In this document: positions 34,037-38,119 of the stretch, piece by piece
Numbering within the stretch: the first letter of the stretch is position 1
How the letters are laid out: each line of letters opens with the position of its first letter
Assembly (NCBI GenBank): GCA_945834405.1
Contig: CAMAHD010000007.1
Span: forward strand, 1 to 38,119
From: an uncultured Prevotella sp.
Lineage (GTDB): Bacteria > Bacteroidota > Bacteroidia > Bacteroidales > Bacteroidaceae
Direction: 5' to 3'
Length of the DNA stretch: 38,119 bases
Notes under the pieces: generated by a model
Databases searched by the model: none
The model's input: the letters and a program-made list of their open reading frames with translations, nothing else
What the model was told of the DNA's origin: nothing
Position numbers and translations under genes: made by a program

Positions 34037-35317
34037 TTAATATGCAAAGAGCGGATAATCCTTCATGATATCATTGACACGTTCGCGTACGCTGTTGATA
34101 ACCTGTTCGTTCTCTGGGTCATTCAACACCTCTTCAATCAATCCTGCAATAGTAACCATCAAGTCCTCCTTTGCTCCACGGGTAGTGATAGCAGGTGTTC
34201 CAAGCCTGATACCGCTGGTCTGGAATGCGCTGCGCGAGTCGAAGGGAACCATGTTCTTGTTCACTGTGATGTCGGCAGCCACTAACGCATTTTCTGCCAC
34301 TTTACCAGTCAGTTCCGGATACTTGGAGCGCAGGTCAACCAGCATGGAGTGATTGTCTGTACCGCCGCTGACGATAGTGAACCCACGCTTTACCAGTTCT
34401 TCTGCCAGCACTTTGGCATTCTTCTGCACCTGCTTTGCCCATTCTTTGAATTCGGGTTGTAAGGCCTCTCCGAAAGCCACAGCCTTGGCAGCAATGACAT
34501 GTTCCAGAGGTCCGCCTTGCTGTCCTGGGAATACGGCAGAATTGAGCAGTTGGCTCATCATCTTCACCTGTCCCTTAGGCGTGGTATAGCCCCATGGATT
34601 CTCGAAGTCTTTACCCATCAGTATGATACCTCCACGAGGACCGCGTAAGGTTTTATGAGTGGTGGATGTAACGATGTGAGCATATTTAACAGGGTTTTCC
34701 AGCAGTCCTGCAGCAATGAGTCCGGCAGGGTGAGCCATGTCAATCATAAGCAGAGCTCCCACTTTGTCAGCGATGTCGCGCATACGTTTATAGTCCCATT
34801 CGCGGCTATACGCCGAACCTCCTCCGATTATCAGCTTAGGCTTATGTTCTAAAGCCAGCTGTTCCATTTCGTCATAGTCAACACGCCCTGTTTCCTGGTT
34901 AAGGTTATAACCAACGGGTTTGTATAGGATGCCGCTGGTGTTGACCAAGGAGCCATGAGACAGGTGACCGCCGTGAGCCAGGTTCAATCCCATGAATGTG
35001 TCACCGGGTTTCAGCACAGCCAGTAACACGGCAGCATTGGCCTGTGCACCGGAGTGTGGTTGAACGTTTGCATATTCAGCGCCAAACAATTGGCAAACGC
35101 GGTCGATAGCAAGCTGTTCCACTTGGTCAACCACCTGACATCCGCCATAATATCGTTTGCCGGGATAGCCCTCAGCATACTTGTTGGTGAGGCATGAACC
35201 CATGGCTTCCATTACCTGGTTGCTGACAAAGTTTTCCGAGGCAATCAGCTCGATGCCTTTCAGTTGGCGTTTGTGCTCTTTCTCGATAAGGTCGAAAATC
35301 TCTTGGTCTCTTTTCAT
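34037..35317 (-). CDS. glyA: Serine hydroxymethyltransferase
   Basis: In this 426-residue fold type I PLP enzyme, '[11 protein letters not shown]', '[16 protein letters not shown]' and '[14 protein letters not shown]' form the substrate and cofactor pocket, and '[15 protein letters not shown]' carries the Schiff-base Lys. It interconverts serine and glycine while loading THF with a one-carbon unit, feeding panB, purine and thymidylate synthesis. ATG 35317 is used because the family begins with '[14 protein letters not shown]'. The longer frame to 35380 runs past the predicted promoter. Confidence 0.97.
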   Translation of the reverse strand: MKRDQEIFDLIEKEHKRQLKGIELIASENFVSNQVMEAMGSCLTNKYAEGYPGKRYYGGCQVVDQVEQLAIDRVCQLFGAEYANVQPHSGAQANAAVLLAVLKPGDTFMGLNLAHGGHLSHGSLVNTSGILYKPVGYNLNQETGRVDYDEMEQLALEHKPKLIIGGGSAYSREWDYKRMRDIADKVGALLMIDMAHPAGLIAAGLLENPVKYAHIVTSTTHKTLRGPRGGIILMGKDFENPWGYTTPKGQVKMMSQLLNSAVFPGQQGGPLEHVIAAKAVAFGEALQPEFKEWAKQVQKNAKVLAEELVKRGFTIVSGGTDNHSMLVDLRSKYPELTGKVAENALVAADITVNKNMVPFDSRSAFQTSGIRLGTPAITTRGAKEDLMVTIAGLIEEVLNDPENEQVINSVRERVNDIMKDYPLFAY

Positions 35318-35377
35318 TTGTTTATTATATTGGTTGAAAAAGTTCAGTAATGTACATGATAATGCCCATTCAGTTTG

Positions 35378-35385
35378 CAAATTTA
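35378..35385 (-). promoter_or_regulatory. -7 element upstream of glyA
   Basis: On the minus strand this reads TAAATTTG, matching TAnnTTTG, and it lies 61 bases from the glyA start, giving a leader of about 55 bases. No -33 TTTG is seen. Confidence 0.55.
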
Positions 35386-35458
35386 TATAAATTCTTGCAA
35401 TTATTAGTCTATGGAGGTAAAAAAGTTGCTTTCTTCCCGAAAAAAGATGGGATTGTAT

Positions 35459-36547
35459 TTAGAATCTTACGCTTACCTGGCAGTCAATCATGTGATAGTT
35501 CTGTTTGCCCTGTGCCTCAGTCCTGTCATTCACCCAGACGTAGTTGACCTGAGCCTTCACTTTTTTCAGGAAGATGTAGTCAACTCCCAGTTCATACTGG
35601 TTTTTGCTGCTGGACCAGTCGGCTCGGTCACGGTAAACATCATATCGTGCCTTGACATGACAAACATTTTTTTCGATGGGCGCAATGAGGGCAGCATACC
35701 AACCGTCAGCCTTGTCGCCATTGCCTTTGATGCTGATGTCGGATGCAGAAGAGCTGCTGAATGCGGCTCCCTGGCTGTGGATATATTCTGAACGTAAAGT
35801 CCAGTCATCTTTCTTATATTCACCGCTGATGGCATAGCGATTACGGTTGACGCTGACCACCTTGGACTGTCCGTCGACAGTACCCTTTCGTGCGTAGCTG
35901 CCGTTCCATCCGAATGCACCGATGCGCAATCCCTCTGTTGGTACAATCCATAATCCGCCAATCAAATCCTTGCTGTTGTTAACATCGTTGGAGTTGGTAC
36001 CCTGTCCGTTGTAGATGCCAACCTGATAGTGCAGCCAATTATGTCCGTCAGCAGCCTTCAGCAGGTCGCCCTGCAGCTGTATACCGATGTCACGTCCGTT
36101 GCTGGCTTGTTCGCCGACACGGTCGCTGAATCCGGCCAGTTTGCTGATGGCCTGGGCATAACTGATGAACCCCTGGTCGATGGGGTGCATAGGGTTTTCA
36201 AAAGAAAAAGCCCTCTTGAACTGTCCGACCTTGATTTTGGCATAGCCAAATTTCTGCCATTCTACAAAGGCATCCACAATACGTGGACCGCTGGTGGAGC
36301 CAGGAGTACCGTTAAGCTGAGCCTGTACGCGGTAATTGAAGTCGTTGTTGATTTTCCCGTCAATAGCGAGGCGCACCAGTCGGATGCTGAAGTTATCCTT
36401 GGGCGTAAGATCCTCTTGGGTGGCATACTTATATTCGCTGATGACGTAACCACCCAGTTTAACATTTTTGTACCACTCGTTCTGTGCAGTGGCTAAAGAG
36501 CAGACTGCGGCAAGCACAGCCGTCAGACATAGATTTTTTGTTTTCAT
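35459..36547 (-). CDS. Outer-membrane porin of the phosphate-selective O/P type
   Basis: In this 362-residue protein the signal peptide 'MKTKNLCLTAVLAAVCSLATA' is cut before Gln22. A beta-barrel follows, with alternating strands ('LGGYVISEYKYATQ', 'IRLVRLAIDGKINNDFNYR', 'YAKIKVGQFKRAFSFENP') and a terminal Phe required for outer-membrane insertion. The OprO/OprP family forms anion-selective channels, and the Bacteroidota members are often short like this. Actual ion selectivity is not shown. It begins 14 bases after rlmD and may be read with it, though a strongly expressed porin would be expected to have its own promoter. Confidence 0.86.
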   Translation of the reverse strand: MKTKNLCLTAVLAAVCSLATAQNEWYKNVKLGGYVISEYKYATQEDLTPKDNFSIRLVRLAIDGKINNDFNYRVQAQLNGTPGSTSGPRIVDAFVEWQKFGYAKIKVGQFKRAFSFENPMHPIDQGFISYAQAISKLAGFSDRVGEQASNGRDIGIQLQGDLLKAADGHNWLHYQVGIYNGQGTNSNDVNNSKDLIGGLWIVPTEGLRIGAFGWNGSYARKGTVDGQSKVVSVNRNRYAISGEYKKDDWTLRSEYIHSQGAAFSSSSASDISIKGNGDKADGWYAALIAPIEKNVCHVKARYDVYRDRADWSSSKNQYELGVDYIFLKKVKAQVNYVWVNDRTEAQGKQNYHMIDCQVSVRF

Positions 36548-36561
36548 TCTTCTATCTTGGA

Positions 36562-38004
36562 TTATTCGTTATCAGCAATCTTGTTTTCTCTCAGTTCCAG
36601 AAGCACTACATTCTCCACATGAGGAGTATGAGGGAACATGTCAACCGGTTGAACCTCTGTCACCCTGTAAGCCACATCCAACTCAGCCAGGTCTCGTGCC
36701 TGAGTGGCAGGATTGCAGCTTACATAGACAATCCGTCTTGGAGCAGTCCGCAGAATGGTATTCACGACGTCGGGGTGCATGCCCGCGCGTGGAGGGTCCG
36801 TGATGATGACGTCAGGGCGACCATGCACACTGATGAACTCATCGTTCAGGATGTCTTTCATGTCACCTGCATAGAAAAGAGTATTGTCAATGCCGTTGAT
36901 TTCAGAATTGGTTTTGGCATCCTCTATTGCTTCGGGCACATATTCGATACCTATTACCTTTCGTGCCTTTTTGGCTACAAAGTTAGCGATGGTGCCCGTT
37001 CCGGTATAAAGGTCGTATACCAGTTCCTTCCCCGTCAGTCCTGCAAAATCTCTTGCCACCTCATAAAGACGATACGCCTGTTCAGTGTTGGTTTGGTAAA
37101 AACTCTTAGGACCTACTTTAAAACGCAGGTTTTCCATGGTTTCAATGATATGGTCTTTGCCTTTGAAAACAAAGACCTCCTGGTCGCCTATCGTATCATT
37201 GCATTTTTGGTTGTCAACATAAAGTAAAGAGCTGATTTGCGGAAATTTGTCGCCTATATACTGAAGCAGAGCTTCTGCCTTTTCTCGGTCGTCTTCGGCT
37301 TCAAAACGGAACTGAATCAGAACCATCCACTCATTGGTGTTCGAATTGCGGATGATAATATCCCTGAGTAATCCATGCTGTTCGCGCAGGTCGAAGAAAT
37401 CCATGTTTGTCCTGAAGGCATAGTCGCGTATGGCATTGCGTATGTCATTATGCAGGCTGTCCATCAGCCAGCATTTGTCTATGGGCAGAATTTTGTCGAA
37501 TGCGCCAGAGATGTGAAATCCGATACCATTCATGTTGTCGTATTGATATCCCGTAGCTACCTGTTCTTTAGTAAGCCATCTCTTGTTGCTGCATCCAAAT
37601 TCCAGCTTGTTTCTGTATTCCCATGTCTTGACGCTTCCCAGGATAGGTCTGCATTCGGGCAGTTCCACCTTGCCAATCCTGCTCAGCTGGCTCATCACCT
37701 GTTTTTCTTTGGCTTTGAGCTGTTCGCTGTACGGCAGATTCTGCCACTTGCATCCGCCGCAAACGCCGAAATGGCTGCAAACCGGCACTTCGCGTACCTT
37801 ACTATATTGTATAAAGCGTACAACTTCAGCCTCGCAATAGCTGTGTTTCTTCTTTTTCACCTGGAGGTCCACGATGTCTCCCGGCACGGCGAATGGTACA
37901 AATACCACCATGTCTCCGACTCTTGCCAAAGCCTTTCCTTCTGCGGCTACGTCTGTGATGGTGACAGCCTCCAAAAGGGGTAAAGGTTTTTTCTTTCTAC
38001 TCAT
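36562..38004 (-). CDS. rlmD: 23S rRNA (uracil-5-)-methyltransferase, RlmD/RumA type
   Basis: In this 480-residue protein an N-terminal TRAM domain ('ITDVAAEGKALARVGDMVVF' region, residues 15-75) is followed by an iron-sulfur site with 'PVCSHFGVCGGCKW' (C-x5-C-x2-C) and a further Cys in 'LEFGCSNKR'. The methyltransferase domain has 'VYDLYTGTGTIANFV' for SAM, 'VIITDPPRAGMH' and the catalytic Cys in 'RIVYVSCNPATQARDL'. It makes m5U in 23S rRNA, at U1939 in E. coli; Bacteroidota enzymes may modify another or an additional uridine. The start at 38004 fits the TRAM domain and a -7 box about 19 bases upstream. Confidence 0.92.
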   Translation of the reverse strand: MSRKKKPLPLLEAVTITDVAAEGKALARVGDMVVFVPFAVPGDIVDLQVKKKKHSYCEAEVVRFIQYSKVREVPVCSHFGVCGGCKWQNLPYSEQLKAKEKQVMSQLSRIGKVELPECRPILGSVKTWEYRNKLEFGCSNKRWLTKEQVATGYQYDNMNGIGFHISGAFDKILPIDKCWLMDSLHNDIRNAIRDYAFRTNMDFFDLREQHGLLRDIIIRNSNTNEWMVLIQFRFEAEDDREKAEALLQYIGDKFPQISSLLYVDNQKCNDTIGDQEVFVFKGKDHIIETMENLRFKVGPKSFYQTNTEQAYRLYEVARDFAGLTGKELVYDLYTGTGTIANFVAKKARKVIGIEYVPEAIEDAKTNSEINGIDNTLFYAGDMKDILNDEFISVHGRPDVIITDPPRAGMHPDVVNTILRTAPRRIVYVSCNPATQARDLAELDVAYRVTEVQPVDMFPHTPHVENVVLLELRENKIADNE

Positions 38005-38022
38005 GTTTTATCAAATTTTCTG

Positions 38023-38030
38023 CAAAAGTA
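38023..38030 (-). promoter_or_regulatory. -7 element upstream of rlmD
   Basis: TACTTTTG on the minus strand matches TAnnTTTG. The leader to ATG 38004 would be about 14 bases. No -33 TTTG at the right spacing. Confidence 0.52.
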
Positions 38031-38071
38031 AACAAAATATTCAAGAAAGTCATCAGATTTTTCGTCATTTT

Positions 38072-38103
38072 CTTGCAACATTTAAATAATTGCCTTATAT
38101 TTG
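38072..38103 (+). promoter_or_regulatory. Promoter for a gene to the right of the window
   Basis: CTTG at 38072-38075 and TATATTTG at 38096-38103 are 20 bases apart, a near-consensus Bacteroidota promoter pointing out of the window and divergent from rlmD. Its gene begins beyond 38119. Confidence 0.6.
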
Positions 38104-38119
38104 CATATTAGAATTCTTA

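Noticed and set aside
36484..37227. 247-residue plus-strand frame
   Set aside because: Antisense to the porin start and rlmD; shadow of real coding sequence.

Overview
The window reads as a chromosomal segment of a Bacteroidota member, most likely Prevotella or a close relative. This rests on eight TAnnTTTG -7 boxes, a TonB receptor with a carboxypeptidase-regulatory-like N-domain, a class III FBPase, a HU-CCDC81/SPOR protein, a 'phosphate-selective porin O/P' type porin and a methylmalonyl-CoA decarboxylase-type gene set. The genus is an inference from protein character; no rRNA is present.

Region 1 (1-3930) is the accessory part and looks more A+T-rich than the rest. It holds the tail of a WYL-domain regulator, then a 782-residue protein, then a receiver-domain protein. 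The large protein joins a degenerate adenine-methyltransferase-like domain, an HsdS-like target-recognition domain, a possible phosphoacceptor helix and a GHKL ATPase. An 11-bp hairpin separates the last two genes. The region ends in an inverted and tandem repeat cluster. I do not recognise the set as a named system. It looks like a DNA-sensing two-component or defence-type module, cut by the left window edge.

Region 2 (3906-9680, minus strand) reads, in transcription order, methylmalonyl-CoA epimerase, carboxyltransferase, a 55-residue small protein, biotin carrier protein, a strong terminator, endonuclease III and two glycosyltransferases.

Region 3 (9815-24093, minus strand) is a tightly packed run of thirteen genes: HU/SPOR protein, FHA protein, purU, hisH, hisA, hisF, hisIE, ftsE, lysC, lysA, a half-glycosyltransferase protein, fbp and a TonB receptor. 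Several pairs overlap or abut (TAAATG, ATGA), and no internal terminator is apparent.

Region 4 (24152-33993, plus strand) holds rfbC, a lipoprotein, a HAD phosphatase, panB, an MFS protein, gyrA and two secreted TPR paralogues, closed by a bidirectional terminator. Region 5 (34037-38119, minus strand) holds glyA, a porin and rlmD, with a promoter leaving the window on the plus strand. No tRNA, rRNA, CRISPR array, insertion sequence or gene-free stretch over 300 bases was seen.
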